A program made the translations under genes and the position numbers. Of a DNA stretch of 64,000 bases, positions 25,240 through 34,254 are shown piece after piece (the stretch's first letter is position 1; every line of letters starts with the position of its first letter). The notes under the pieces were generated by a model. That model saw only the letters and a program-made list of their open reading frames with translations. It was not told the origin of the DNA and did no database searches. This DNA is from UMGS1975 sp959600905 (GTDB lineage: Bacteria; Bacillota; Clostridia; Christensenellales; QAND01): contig CAUGNO010000004.1 in assembly GCA_959600905.1 (NCBI GenBank), positions 1 to 64,000 of the forward strand, in the 5' to 3' direction.

Positions 25240-25490
25240 GGATACAATAAAATCAACGGATGTTGATTTTGGAGGAGTACGCAGACACCTGCCAAAAGAG
25301 AGGGCGCTCCATAGGCTGTGAGGGCGCTTTGGAAAGGGCTGTGGAATGTCGCTGAAGGAATCCGTTCGTAGGCCTGCGCGATGGCATGAATGAGGGGCGC
25401 TGTTTGCGCCTGAACAAAGGTGGTACCACGAAGCCGGCTTCGTCCTTTGAAATGATTTTCAGAGTACGAAACCGGCTTTTTCTATACCGA
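25240..25490 (+). promoter_or_regulatory. T-box riboswitch leader of valS
   Basis: The T-box sequence AACAAAGGTGGTACCACG (25413-25430) is followed by a terminator/antiterminator pair: CGAAGCCGGCTTCG near 25429 and CGAAACCGGCTTTTTCT at 25467-25483. Upstream, GGAGGAGTACGCAGA contains the AGTA-type stem I motif. A GTC at 25348-25350 is a candidate valine specifier codon. Uncharged tRNA-Val would stabilise the antiterminator and turn on valS. Confidence 0.88.
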
Positions 25491-25520
25491 AGAACAATAG
25501 ACCAAAGGAGAGAAGTGGAT

Positions 25521-28154
25521 ATGCCCAAAGCAATTCCCGAAAAGACGTATGATTTTAAGGCCGTGGAGGACAAGCTCTACCAGGCCTGGCAAAACGCCGG
25601 TTGCTTTACGCCCGAGATAGAGCCGGACAAGCAGCCCTATACCATTGTGATTCCCCCGCCGAATATTACGGGGCAGCTGCATATGGGGCATGCATTGGAT
25701 GAGACATTGCAGGATATTTTGATCCGCACCAAAAGGATGCAGGGCATTCCAGCACTGTGGCTGCCGGGCACAGACCATGCTTCCATCGCAACCGAGGTAA
25801 AAATCGTAGAGGCGATGGCAGAAGAGGGCTTAACAAAAGAAGAGGTAGGGCGCGAGGGCTTTATGGAACGGGCCTGGGCATGGAAGGAGAAATTTGGCGG
25901 CCGTATTGTCACGCAGCTAAAAAAGCTAGGGGCCTCCTGCGATTGGTCCAGAGAACGGTTCACCATGGATGAAGGATGCAGCCGGGCGGTCAACGAAGTG
26001 TTTGTAAGGCTGTATGAAAAAGGGTTGATCTACAAAGGTAACCGCATCATCAATTGGTGCCCAGACTGCCAGACCGCTCTTTCGGATGCGGAGGTGGAGT
26101 ACGAAGATCAACCCGGCCATCTGTGGCATATCCGTTACACGACGCCGGATGGAAAGGATAGCATTATCGTAGCGACCACCCGCCCCGAGACCATGCTGGG
26201 GGACACCGCTGTAGCAGTGCATCCAGAGGATGAGCGGTATGCGCATCTGATTGGGAAAACCGTGGTATTGCCGCTGGTCAATAAGGAGATACCCATTGTA
26301 GCGGATGAATATGTGGACAGGGAATTTGGTACGGGCGCGGTGAAGATTACGCCGGCCCACGATCCGAACGATTTTGAAGTGGGTGTACGGCACGACCTGC
26401 CCGTGATTCGTGTGCTGGATGATGCTGGTGTTGTCAACGAAAATGGGGGCAAATACCAGGGCATGGATCGCTATGAAGCGCGCCGGCAAATCGTAGAGGA
26501 CTTAAAGACCATGGGTGCGCTGGTGAAGATAGAAGAGCATGCCCACAACGTGGGTACCTGTTACCGCTGCGGCACGACGGTAGAGCCCATTGTGAGCGAG
26601 CAATGGTTCGTATCCATGAAACCCTTGGCAGAGCCCGCAATTGAAGCAGTACGCAGCGGAAAGGTAAAGTTTGTTCCGGAACGGTTTTCCAAAATCTATT
26701 TTAACTGGATGGAAAACATCAAGGATTGGTGTATTTCCAGACAGCTGTGGTGGGGGCACCGCATTCCGGCTTGGACGTGCGAGGAATGCGGCGAACTCAT
26801 CGTAGCCAAAGAGGCGCCGGATGTCTGCCCGAAATGCGGTAGCGCCAAGCTAAAGCAGGATGAGGATGTGCTGGATACATGGTTCTCCTCCGGCCTGTGG
26901 CCGTTTTCTACGCTGGGTTGGCCGGAACAGACAGAGGATCTTCGCTATTTTTACCCAACCTCTACACTGGTGACAGGTCCGGACATTATCTTTTTCTGGG
27001 TCGCTCGCATGATCGTCTTTGGCCTGGAAATTATGGGAGAGCCGCCCTTTGATACCGTGATGATCCACGGCATTGTGCGCGACAGCCAAGGGAGAAAGAT
27101 GTCCAAATCGCTTGGCAACGGCATCGATCCGCTGGAGATCATCGACCAATACGGCACGGATGCCCTACGGTTCTCTTTGGTGCAAAACAATGCCATTGAA
27201 AACGACATGCGCTTTTATACCGAACGCGTAGAAGCCGCCAGGAACTTTGCCAACAAGCTGTGGAATGCGGCACGGTTTGTGCTGATGAATGTCGGCGATT
27301 ATGAGCCGAAGGGTCTAGAAGGCCTGGCGCTGGCGCCGGAAGACCATTGGATTCTGCACAATTTAGATGAGACGGTGCGCGGCGTAACGGCCAATATCGA
27401 CAATATGGAGCTGGGCCTTGGTGCGCAAAAGGTATACGATTTCCTCTGGTCGGATTATTGCGACTGGTATATTGAAATGTGTAAGACGCGGTTGCAGGGC
27501 CAGGGCCAGGAAAAGCAGACGGCGCTGGAAGTATTGCTCTATGTATTGGATGCCACGCTCAAGCTGCTGCATCCGTTTATGCCGTTTGTAACAGAGGAGA
27601 TCTATCAATCCTTGCCGGGCTCCGAAGGATTTTTGATGAAAGCGTCTTGGCCTACGGTGTGCGGCCTGGCCTCGGCGAAGACGGCGGAAAGCGTGGGCCA
27701 GCTGATGGAACTGGTACGCTCTATACGCAACCTGCGCCGCGAACTCAACGTACCGCAGGGCAAACGTGCACCGCTGTGCATTTTGGCAAGCGAGAGCGAA
27801 AAAAGGTGTTTTGAAGAAAACAAGGCCTGGTTTACCCGCTTGGCCTACGCCAGCGAGCTTCAATTTTTGGAGGATGAAACGCAGGCTCCGAAGATTTCCT
27901 CGTCCGCAGCTTCTCCGTTGGGAACGGCCTATCTGCCGCTGGGAGAGCTGATCGATTTGGAGAAGGAACGCCAGCGTTTGGATAAAGAAGTGCAAAAAGT
28001 GCAGAGTGAGATCAAACGTGCAGAGGGAAAATTGGCAAACCAAGGCTTTGTCAGCAAGGCGCCGGCCGCTGTGGTGGAGGAAGAACGGCGTAAGCTGCAA
28101 GAGAATCAGGCACTGCTGGAGCGTGTGCTGGCGCTAAAGGCAAAGCTGTTATGA
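25521..28154 (+). CDS. valS: Valine-tRNA ligase
   Basis: An 877-residue class I synthetase that attaches valine to tRNA-Val. The HIGH-type motif is PPNITGQLHMGHALDE near residue 45 and KMSKS lies in GRKMSKSLGNG. A CP1 editing domain with GTDHASIATE and TTRPETMLGDTAV precedes two cysteine pairs (CYRCGTT; CEECGEL...CPKCGS) of a zinc ribbon. The C-terminal coiled coil (EKERQRLDKEVQKVQSEI) is intact. The start sits behind AAAGGAG, just past the T-box terminator. The stop overlaps folC. Confidence 0.97.
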   Translation: MPKAIPEKTYDFKAVEDKLYQAWQNAGCFTPEIEPDKQPYTIVIPPPNITGQLHMGHALDETLQDILIRTKRMQGIPALWLPGTDHASIATEVKIVEAMAEEGLTKEEVGREGFMERAWAWKEKFGGRIVTQLKKLGASCDWSRERFTMDEGCSRAVNEVFVRLYEKGLIYKGNRIINWCPDCQTALSDAEVEYEDQPGHLWHIRYTTPDGKDSIIVATTRPETMLGDTAVAVHPEDERYAHLIGKTVVLPLVNKEIPIVADEYVDREFGTGAVKITPAHDPNDFEVGVRHDLPVIRVLDDAGVVNENGGKYQGMDRYEARRQIVEDLKTMGALVKIEEHAHNVGTCYRCGTTVEPIVSEQWFVSMKPLAEPAIEAVRSGKVKFVPERFSKIYFNWMENIKDWCISRQLWWGHRIPAWTCEECGELIVAKEAPDVCPKCGSAKLKQDEDVLDTWFSSGLWPFSTLGWPEQTEDLRYFYPTSTLVTGPDIIFFWVARMIVFGLEIMGEPPFDTVMIHGIVRDSQGRKMSKSLGNGIDPLEIIDQYGTDALRFSLVQNNAIENDMRFYTERVEAARNFANKLWNAARFVLMNVGDYEPKGLEGLALAPEDHWILHNLDETVRGVTANIDNMELGLGAQKVYDFLWSDYCDWYIEMCKTRLQGQGQEKQTALEVLLYVLDATLKLLHPFMPFVTEEIYQSLPGSEGFLMKASWPTVCGLASAKTAESVGQLMELVRSIRNLRRELNVPQGKRAPLCILASESEKRCFEENKAWFTRLAYASELQFLEDETQAPKISSSAASPLGTAYLPLGELIDLEKERQRLDKEVQKVQSEIKRAEGKLANQGFVSKAPAAVVEEERRKLQENQALLERVLALKAKLL

Positions 28155-29395
28155 TTTCGTTCCCTTCACACTGGACAGAGGAGCAAAAACAGCGGTTCGA
28201 TGTCTATCTGCCCTATCTGGGGGCTCGTAGGTTGATGCAGGAAATTCCATGCATTCATGTGGCGGGTACCAATGGAAAGGGCTCGGTTTGCGCCATGTTG
28301 GAAAGCATGCTGCGCCAGGCAGGGTATCGGACGGGGCTGTTTACCTCCCCGCATCTCTATCACGAAACCGAACGCATCCTCATCGATGGCCGTCCTATCG
28401 AGCCGGCCTATATGCAAGAAGGGATGGAACGCATAGCCGCGATACTGCCAAGCGCTGGCTATTTCGAAAAAACATTCTTTTGTGCAATGGAGGCGTTTGC
28501 CGCTTCTGGCCGTGAGATTGCGGTGATTGAAGCGGGCATCGGCGGGGCAATGGACGTAACCAATTTGGTGGCGCCATGGGCCACGGTGATTGCTAACGTA
28601 GGATTGGACCATACGGCGGTGCTGGGCGATACCCTGGAAAAAATTGCTCGGCAAAAGGCAGGCATTGCCAAGCGGGGCGTACCAATGGTGTTGTATTCGG
28701 ATCTACCAAAGGGTGTGAATGATGCGATTCTCAGTGTCTGCCGAGATGCAGGTGCGCCCATATACGAAGGAGAGAGAATCGGGATCATACAGCAGGACAG
28801 GGCCTTGCATCCCGTGTTGACATTTCAAACCGATAAGGGCGAGGTTGGCCCGCTGACGCTGCCCTTGATGGGGGCGCACCAGGTAAAAAATGCACAGCTT
28901 GCGCTGGCAGCGATGATGGCTCTTGAAGGAAAAATCAGAACAACAGAAGCACAGCTTGCCGAGGGGCTGCGTACAACGCGCTGGCCTGGCAGAATGCAGT
29001 GGATACCCACCTGTGGCATGGGCCCGCAGATCCTGGTCGACGGCGCGCACAATCCACAGGCGGCTTTACAGCTCAAAGAGAATATCCGGCGGCTGTTTGG
29101 GGAAACCCCTGTCGTGCTTTTATGCGCAGTGATGCGGGATAAAAATACAAAGGAAGTTGTACGCCAACTGAATGAAGTCGCGGAGGTTGCTGTCTGTACT
29201 GTGGCGGAGCCCCAAAGGGGAATGCCGGCGCAGGATTTGGCTGCGCTGTTTTCCTGCCCGGCCGAGGCTGTGCCGGACGCAGCCAAAGCCTATGCCAGAG
29301 CATGCCAGGCAGCGCGCCATCGGGGAGCGCTGCTTGTGGTAGCAGGCTCTTTGTACCTGCCCGGCGCCATTGGCATCGGCAGCGCGCAAGAATGA
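28151..29395 (+). CDS. folC: Folylpolyglutamate synthase / dihydrofolate synthase
   Basis: A 414-residue Mur-ligase-family enzyme that adds glutamate to folates. The P-loop is HVAGTNGKGSVCAM, followed by GLFTSPHLYHETERI and the catalytic VGLDHTAVLGDTLEKIARQKAGIAK. The C-terminal domain has VDGAHNPQAALQL. It overlaps the valS stop by four bases, a common valS-folC operon in Firmicutes. Confidence 0.95.
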   Translation: MISFPSHWTEEQKQRFDVYLPYLGARRLMQEIPCIHVAGTNGKGSVCAMLESMLRQAGYRTGLFTSPHLYHETERILIDGRPIEPAYMQEGMERIAAILPSAGYFEKTFFCAMEAFAASGREIAVIEAGIGGAMDVTNLVAPWATVIANVGLDHTAVLGDTLEKIARQKAGIAKRGVPMVLYSDLPKGVNDAILSVCRDAGAPIYEGERIGIIQQDRALHPVLTFQTDKGEVGPLTLPLMGAHQVKNAQLALAAMMALEGKIRTTEAQLAEGLRTTRWPGRMQWIPTCGMGPQILVDGAHNPQAALQLKENIRRLFGETPVVLLCAVMRDKNTKEVVRQLNEVAEVAVCTVAEPQRGMPAQDLAALFSCPAEAVPDAAKAYARACQAARHRGALLVVAGSLYLPGAIGIGSAQE

Positions 29396-29431
29396 GAATA
29401 TATGGAGATTTTGACGAAATTTGGTGAATGT

Positions 29432-29460
29432 GAGACAAGCTTTACAAGGGAGAGTATAAT
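29432..29460 (+). promoter_or_regulatory. Sigma-A-type promoter for the downstream lipoprotein gene
   Basis: A -35-like GAGACA and a perfect -10 TATAAT, 17 bases apart. Confidence 0.5.
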
Positions 29461-29493
29461 AGAGGAAACAGAGCGCAAAAGGAGGAGAAGCAT

Positions 29494-30117
29494 ATGAAAA
29501 AATCGTTTGCTCTCATAATCTGTATGCTGCTGGGGCTAGCAGTGCTGGCAGGCTGCGGCGGCCAAACGGCGCAGCCCGTCGAAAGCGCGGCAGCTGCGCA
29601 GGGCGGTGCTACTGTGCAGCAAAAAGAGCTGACCGAGCAGGAATTACAAACTTTGGAGCCTTTATTTCGTATCGTGATGGGATGCTCAGAGAATGGATTT
29701 TCTGGGCAGCCGGATGCCAAAACGGCTTCCATCGTGGTATACAATATGATAAACTATGATATTTTTACAGCAGAGGATGGAGACCGTACAGACGACTGGG
29801 TCAGCGATGCGATGCTGCAAAAGATATACGAGGATTGCTTTACCGACCATGCTACGCCGTTGGACTTTTCCTCGTATACAATCATGAGCAGAAAGGACGA
29901 AGGATATAACTGGGAGCATTCAGATATGGGGCTGACGCCAGAGGCAACCGTCACGGACAGCAAAGGCATCGGTAACGATGAATATGAAGTGCATGTTTCG
30001 CTTAGATACCCGGAGGATACGGAGCTGACAGGAACGGGTACCTTTGTGATCCACAAAAAAGAGGACGGGAAATTTGGCTATACTTTGAGCGCCTGGGAAT
30101 ATACCTGGAACGCTTAA
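29494..30117 (+). CDS. Lipoprotein of unknown function
   Basis: A 207-residue exported lipoprotein. The signal peptide ends VLAGC; an Ala/Gln-rich linker and a domain rich in Thr, Asp and Tyr follow (VVYNMINYDIFTAEDGD, YTIMSRKDEGYNWEHSDMG, FVIHKKEDGKFGYTL). The last part resembles a small beta-sandwich. I do not recognise the family. It has an AGGAGG site, its own promoter and its own terminator. Confidence 0.7.
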   Translation: MKKSFALIICMLLGLAVLAGCGGQTAQPVESAAAAQGGATVQQKELTEQELQTLEPLFRIVMGCSENGFSGQPDAKTASIVVYNMINYDIFTAEDGDRTDDWVSDAMLQKIYEDCFTDHATPLDFSSYTIMSRKDEGYNWEHSDMGLTPEATVTDSKGIGNDEYEVHVSLRYPEDTELTGTGTFVIHKKEDGKFGYTLSAWEYTWNA

Positions 30118-30125
30118 CAGCGCAC

Positions 30126-30156
30126 AAAAAGGGAATGGCTTTCCATTCCCTTTTTT
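30126..30156 (+). terminator. Terminator
   Basis: AAAAAGGGAATGG-CTT-TCCATTCCCTTTTTT. Confidence 0.85.
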
Positions 30157-30271
30157 ATATTTCTTTCAATATTTGAAAATCAAGAGAAATTCGGCCATTC
30201 TCTTCTGCCTTCGGAAACAATCGGATTTTTTGTAGTGTATCATGAAAATAGATATATTGGGGGGAGAAAAG

Positions 30272-30688
30272 ATGAAAAAGAAGCTTTTTGCACTATTTTT
30301 GGCCGTATTGACTTTTTGTGGGCTGGCAGGTTGTTCATACAGTGTTGACAGCGAGCCATCATTCACACAATCGCCCGTGAGTTCGCCAACGGCATATAGG
30401 CCGGAGCCGGCAACGCCTGTGCCAACGTTAGAGCCAACCCCGACCATGACGGAAAGAGCGACGCAAACACCGGAGAAAACGCAGAAAAAACAGCAGCAGG
30501 CTACACAGAAACCAAAGAAAACACAATCCACAAAAACGGAAGACAAAACAGGCACCGTATACATTACCGATACAGGGGATAAGTACCATCGTTCCGGCTG
30601 CCGCTATCTTAAAAAGTCCAAGCATGCAATCTCGCTGTCCAATGCAAAAGCACAGGGGTATACGCCTTGCTCGGTCTGTAAACCATAA
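30272..30688 (+). CDS. Small lipoprotein with cysteine-rich C-terminal motif
   Basis: A 138-residue lipoprotein. The signal peptide ends GLAGC; a long Pro/Thr/Lys/Gln linker runs to about residue 90. The C-terminus reads VYITDTGDKYHRSGCRYLKK, then ISLSNAKAQGYTPCSVCKP. This His/Cys arrangement (YHxxxCxxL ... GYxPCxxCxP) is found in many secreted Firmicute proteins and resembles the Ada-type metal-binding fold. It starts at the ATG after GGGGGAGAAAAG. Role unknown. Confidence 0.72.
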   Translation: MKKKLFALFLAVLTFCGLAGCSYSVDSEPSFTQSPVSSPTAYRPEPATPVPTLEPTPTMTERATQTPEKTQKKQQQATQKPKKTQSTKTEDKTGTVYITDTGDKYHRSGCRYLKKSKHAISLSNAKAQGYTPCSVCKP

Positions 30689-30717
30689 AAAGCATGCCAT
30701 TTGGCATGCTTTTTTTA
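30687..30717. terminator. Bidirectional terminator
   Basis: AAAAAGCATGCCA-TT-TGGCATGCTTTTTTT between convergent genes. Confidence 0.85.
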
Positions 30718-32001
30718 CTAAACGCGGGGCAAACAAAAGCGAATACAAAGCCCGGGCCCGTTCTTCCGCGGCTCTGCCCAGATTTTTCCGCCATGTGATT
30801 GAAGGATCTCGCGGCAAATGGAAAGCCCTAACCCAGCCACAGAGCGCCCGGCATCCGAGGTAAACAGCGGATCAAAAATTTGGGAGAGCTGTGAGGAAGG
30901 AACGCCCTCTCCACTATCCTCAAAAGAAAAGCAGATGAAAGGGCCTTCGGCGTGGCAGGAGATCCATAACGATTTTTCGCCACCCTGAAAGTGCTTTAAA
31001 CTGTTACTGATAAGATTGCCAAAAACGCGGCGAATCTTTGAGATATCTACCTCAACGCCTTGTAAAGGGGCCTGGTTGGCTAAATTCATTTGTACGCCAA
31101 GCGAGGTAAGCTCCTCTTGATATTCCTCCTGTAACAGGCTAAACAGATGATTGGTAGTGACGATTTGTTTTTTCAAAGAGCCGGGCAGGTTACAGCTTAG
31201 ATAATCATCAAACTCCTCTACCAGATCCCGAATGGTCTGCGCTTTATCATATATCGTGGAAACATAGCGGCTGGTACGCTCTGGTGTCAAAGCGGATTTC
31301 TGCATACGCTCAGCATAGCCCATCACACTGGTAAGCGGCGTTTTGATATCATGAGAGATAGAAGCTATGATCTGGTTTTGCTTTGCCTTTTCTATTTCTA
31401 GATCCTCCGTCAGCTGCACGAAGGCATTTTGCAGCTGGCCTATTTCGTCCTTGCGTGCGGTTCGTTTGGGCTTTATGCCCGCCTTATAGGCCTGCATATC
31501 GCCCTGCATCCGCATGATGGGACGCACATAATGAATGTATAGAATCAGGTAGAGCACAGGAAGCACAAACAGAAATAAAAGGATACCGGCGGTAAAGAGA
31601 CGACGGACAGCGGGAATCGATGAGGCGGACTTAATGGAGATAAATTGCGTAACACGCAGCAAAAGCGTCTGCCCATCGGCCTGCAAGGGGAAGGTGGCGT
31701 TGATGGAGATGGCGGGTTCGTCCCGGTCTTCTGTGCGGTAGAGCGTGTGGCCGTCGAGATCCAAGAGGTGAAACTGATACCCGGTAGCATCGGCCTGCTG
31801 CTGTAAATAGCGCGAAAAGTCCGCTTCTAATGGCAGATGATCGGCATAAGAGGCACACTGTACCTCCAGCGACGCTTGCAGCTGTTCAAATTCATGAGCC
31901 GTAGAAGAGGACAAAAAAAGATTATAATAGCCAACCAACAGGCCAACGGTAAGGAATAACGTGGCGAGCACGATCAAAAGAACCTGGTTTCGCAGACGCA
32001 T
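30718..32001 (-). CDS. Sensor histidine kinase (partner of the upstream OmpR-type regulator)
   Basis: A 427-residue membrane kinase. TM1 is near residues 8-28 and TM2 near 160-180, with an extracellular sensor domain between them and a HAMP region after TM2. The phospho-acceptor motif is IASISHDIKTPLTSVMGYAE. The ATPase domain has the N box NLISNSLKHF, G1 FEDSGEGVP and G2 GLGLSICREI. The start follows ACAGGAG. It lies five bases after the response regulator and closes the four-gene MMPL operon. Confidence 0.92.
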   Translation of the reverse strand: MRLRNQVLLIVLATLFLTVGLLVGYYNLFLSSSTAHEFEQLQASLEVQCASYADHLPLEADFSRYLQQQADATGYQFHLLDLDGHTLYRTEDRDEPAISINATFPLQADGQTLLLRVTQFISIKSASSIPAVRRLFTAGILLFLFVLPVLYLILYIHYVRPIMRMQGDMQAYKAGIKPKRTARKDEIGQLQNAFVQLTEDLEIEKAKQNQIIASISHDIKTPLTSVMGYAERMQKSALTPERTSRYVSTIYDKAQTIRDLVEEFDDYLSCNLPGSLKKQIVTTNHLFSLLQEEYQEELTSLGVQMNLANQAPLQGVEVDISKIRRVFGNLISNSLKHFQGGEKSLWISCHAEGPFICFSFEDSGEGVPSSQLSQIFDPLFTSDAGRSVAGLGLSICREILQSHGGKIWAEPRKNGPGLCIRFCLPRV

Positions 32002-32006
32002 GGTGG

Positions 32007-32690
32007 TTACTCCTGTGCTTTGATAAACTTGTAGCCAACGCCCCAGATGGTCTTGATATATTCGCTGGCAGGGTCTATTTTTGTACGAAGGTTTTTGATA
32101 TTGACGGCAACGGTTCCGATATCGCCGTAATGCTCTCCCCAAACGGCGTTAAAGATCTGCTCGCGAGACAATACGCGCCCTGCATTTTCCATCAAATACT
32201 GCAAAAGCTGAAATTCTCTGGTGGAAAGGGAGATGGGCGCCCCTTGCTTGGTTACCTCAAAGCTTTCTTGGTTGAGCCGGATACAGCCGACCTCCAGCCA
32301 AGGGGAGGCCGGCTTTGCATGGGTGCGGTCCTCTCGGCGCAGATGTGCCTTGACGCGGGCCACAAGCTCCTCAACAACAAAGGGCTTGTAGATATAATCA
32401 TCCGCCCCCATCTCAAGGCCGACGAGAGTATCCAGCGTACGGCTCTTGGCCGTTACAAAGAGGATGGGGCAGGAGACTAGATCGCGCACCTTACGGCATA
32501 GCTCCAGCCCATCCATTTCCGGCATCATAATATCCAAAATAATCAGGGAGAAATCCTGTGCCTGTTGGATCAATGCCAACGCTGTTTTGCCATCATGCGC
32601 CAGGACAGTAGAAAACCCTTCATCCTCCAAGGCATCAGAAACAAGCTCGGCGATGGCCCTGTCGTCGTCCACAATCAAAATTTTCGGCAT
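32007..32690 (-). CDS. OmpR/PhoB-family response regulator
   Basis: A 227-residue regulator. The receiver has acidic residues in ILIVDDDRA, the phospho-Asp in IILDIMMPEMDG, and the Lys in FVTAKS. The C-terminal winged helix has LSTREFQLLQYLMENAGRVLSREQIF and VAVNIKNLRTKID. The start follows AAGGAGGAG. It is 36 bases after the secreted MMPL partner gene, so the two-component pair probably controls or is co-expressed with the transporter. Confidence 0.94.
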   Translation of the reverse strand: MPKILIVDDDRAIAELVSDALEDEGFSTVLAHDGKTALALIQQAQDFSLIILDIMMPEMDGLELCRKVRDLVSCPILFVTAKSRTLDTLVGLEMGADDYIYKPFVVEELVARVKAHLRREDRTHAKPASPWLEVGCIRLNQESFEVTKQGAPISLSTREFQLLQYLMENAGRVLSREQIFNAVWGEHYGDIGTVAVNIKNLRTKIDPASEYIKTIWGVGYKFIKAQE

Positions 32691-32725
32691 CTGAGACTCC
32701 TCCTTTTCTTCATTGTACCACAGCG

Positions 32726-34249
32726 TTAAAACAGATTGGCCAGCTTTTGCCAAAAGCTGAGCTGTGGCGCTTTCTCTTCCTCCGGCACTGCGGGCTCGGG
32801 CTTATGGATGTCGGCGGTTTTCAGCACGAACTGAACAGCATCCACATGCTCATTTTCTGGCGACACAAACGAAACGCGGGTAAAGTCCTTACCGGCAAAC
32901 GAATCGATGGCTTTTTGCAGCTCTTGGTCTATGGTTTGGTCTATGTGTGAAGTTTCTTGATTCATGGTGTTGGCGCCGTCCGAAAGGGCGTTGGCGCCAA
33001 CTGCCAGTTGCCCCATGTTTTTCTGTATGGTGGCTACGCCTCCTGTATAAGTGCCGAGAGCGGCATCAAAATCACCATATTGCTCTTCCAGAGTGGAAAG
33101 CGAATCTGTCAGCGTAGTCAAAGCAGGATTAAGGTCCGCCAGCTCGGCTTTTTTCTCGGACAGGCCGTCGGCTACCTGATCAACAGCGCCCATTTTGGTC
33201 CGGTATATGGTGAGAAGGGCCTGGACATTGGGGTCCTGGCTGTTTTGCAGGTTGGCTAGTACAGTCTTTTCCATATCGCTTTGCGCGGTTACCTGATTCA
33301 GGCCATTGACAGCGGTATCCAGGCCGGAAGGAAGGGCAGATAGCTTGGTTTTCAGCGTTTCTGCGCCGTCGCCTAGCTCTCCAATGGCGCTAAGGACAGT
33401 GCCGGAAGCCTGGGTCAGGGATGCGGAGGAGTCGTTGATGCGATTTAGGCCGTCCTTGATTTGGCCGGAGCCATCAGCAAGATCCTGTGCACCGGTGTGT
33501 AAAGAGGACACAGCTCCCTTAAGGTCGTTGATCTTACCCGTAAAAGAGGAGGTATCAATCTGATCGGCATCGACATCCAGTGCCAGAGAGATGCCGTTGA
33601 TGCTGATGCCGTCCATTTCAAAATCGGTGACGTCGCTCTGAATGGATATATGCTTTTCACTGCCAGGCAGGATGGTATAGGTCAGCTGTTTGTCTGTACC
33701 AACATTGGCTTCCGTAGCCCCGTCAGCGGAGATATTCTTGCATTGAGAAGTATCCAGGGCTAGGGTTGCCTGCAACGCATAGTTTTCATAGAAGCTGGCG
33801 TTTTCTGCGCTGTTTTTAGTGATATCCATCTTGATCTCAAGATGGCCAGCGCTGCCGGCCAGCGCAGACGCATCGATGGGGTTTCCATCTAAGAAATAGG
33901 ATACCTGGATTTTCCATGGCAGCTGACGCTCTTCCAAGGTTCCTTGATAATAAAAGCGCCCTTTGGGAGCAGAGATAGAGACCTGGCCGTCCTGGTATAC
34001 CAGCGCATCGCTGGTGGAAAGGTTTTTGGTTTCCGTATATGCGCCATAGTCGTGTATGGTCTGGGGCTGTTCAAGATCAAACGCATTGACGACATAAATG
34101 GCCTGTACCTGGCCGGTAGAGGAAAGGTTGGCGTATACGATTTCTTCTTTTTCCGTGGCGTCTTCTGCGGCCAAGGCTGGGGGAACCAAAGAGAACATCA
34201 TGAGAGCCGCCAAAGAGGCAGGAAGGACTTTTTTTATTGTCTTTTTCAT
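32726..34249 (-). CDS. Secreted helical protein partnering an MMPL transporter
   Basis: A 507-residue exported protein. The signal peptide runs to ALAAE near residue 28. A beta-rich N-terminal region (about 30-240) is followed by a long heptad-rich helical region (240-440) with repeats such as GAQDLADGSGQIKDGLNRI, like those in YhgE/Pip-type proteins that accompany MMPL transporters. The C-terminus LSFWQKLANLF is amphipathic. It starts five bases after the transporter stop. Probably a periplasmic-side adaptor; no enzyme motif is visible. Confidence 0.72.
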   Translation of the reverse strand: MKKTIKKVLPASLAALMMFSLVPPALAAEDATEKEEIVYANLSSTGQVQAIYVVNAFDLEQPQTIHDYGAYTETKNLSTSDALVYQDGQVSISAPKGRFYYQGTLEERQLPWKIQVSYFLDGNPIDASALAGSAGHLEIKMDITKNSAENASFYENYALQATLALDTSQCKNISADGATEANVGTDKQLTYTILPGSEKHISIQSDVTDFEMDGISINGISLALDVDADQIDTSSFTGKINDLKGAVSSLHTGAQDLADGSGQIKDGLNRINDSSASLTQASGTVLSAIGELGDGAETLKTKLSALPSGLDTAVNGLNQVTAQSDMEKTVLANLQNSQDPNVQALLTIYRTKMGAVDQVADGLSEKKAELADLNPALTTLTDSLSTLEEQYGDFDAALGTYTGGVATIQKNMGQLAVGANALSDGANTMNQETSHIDQTIDQELQKAIDSFAGKDFTRVSFVSPENEHVDAVQFVLKTADIHKPEPAVPEEEKAPQLSFWQKLANLF

Positions 34250-34254
34250 GTTGA

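Noticed and set aside
27363..28100. 245-codon minus-strand reading frame inside valS
   Set aside because: Shadow of the valS coding bias; no start site or motif.
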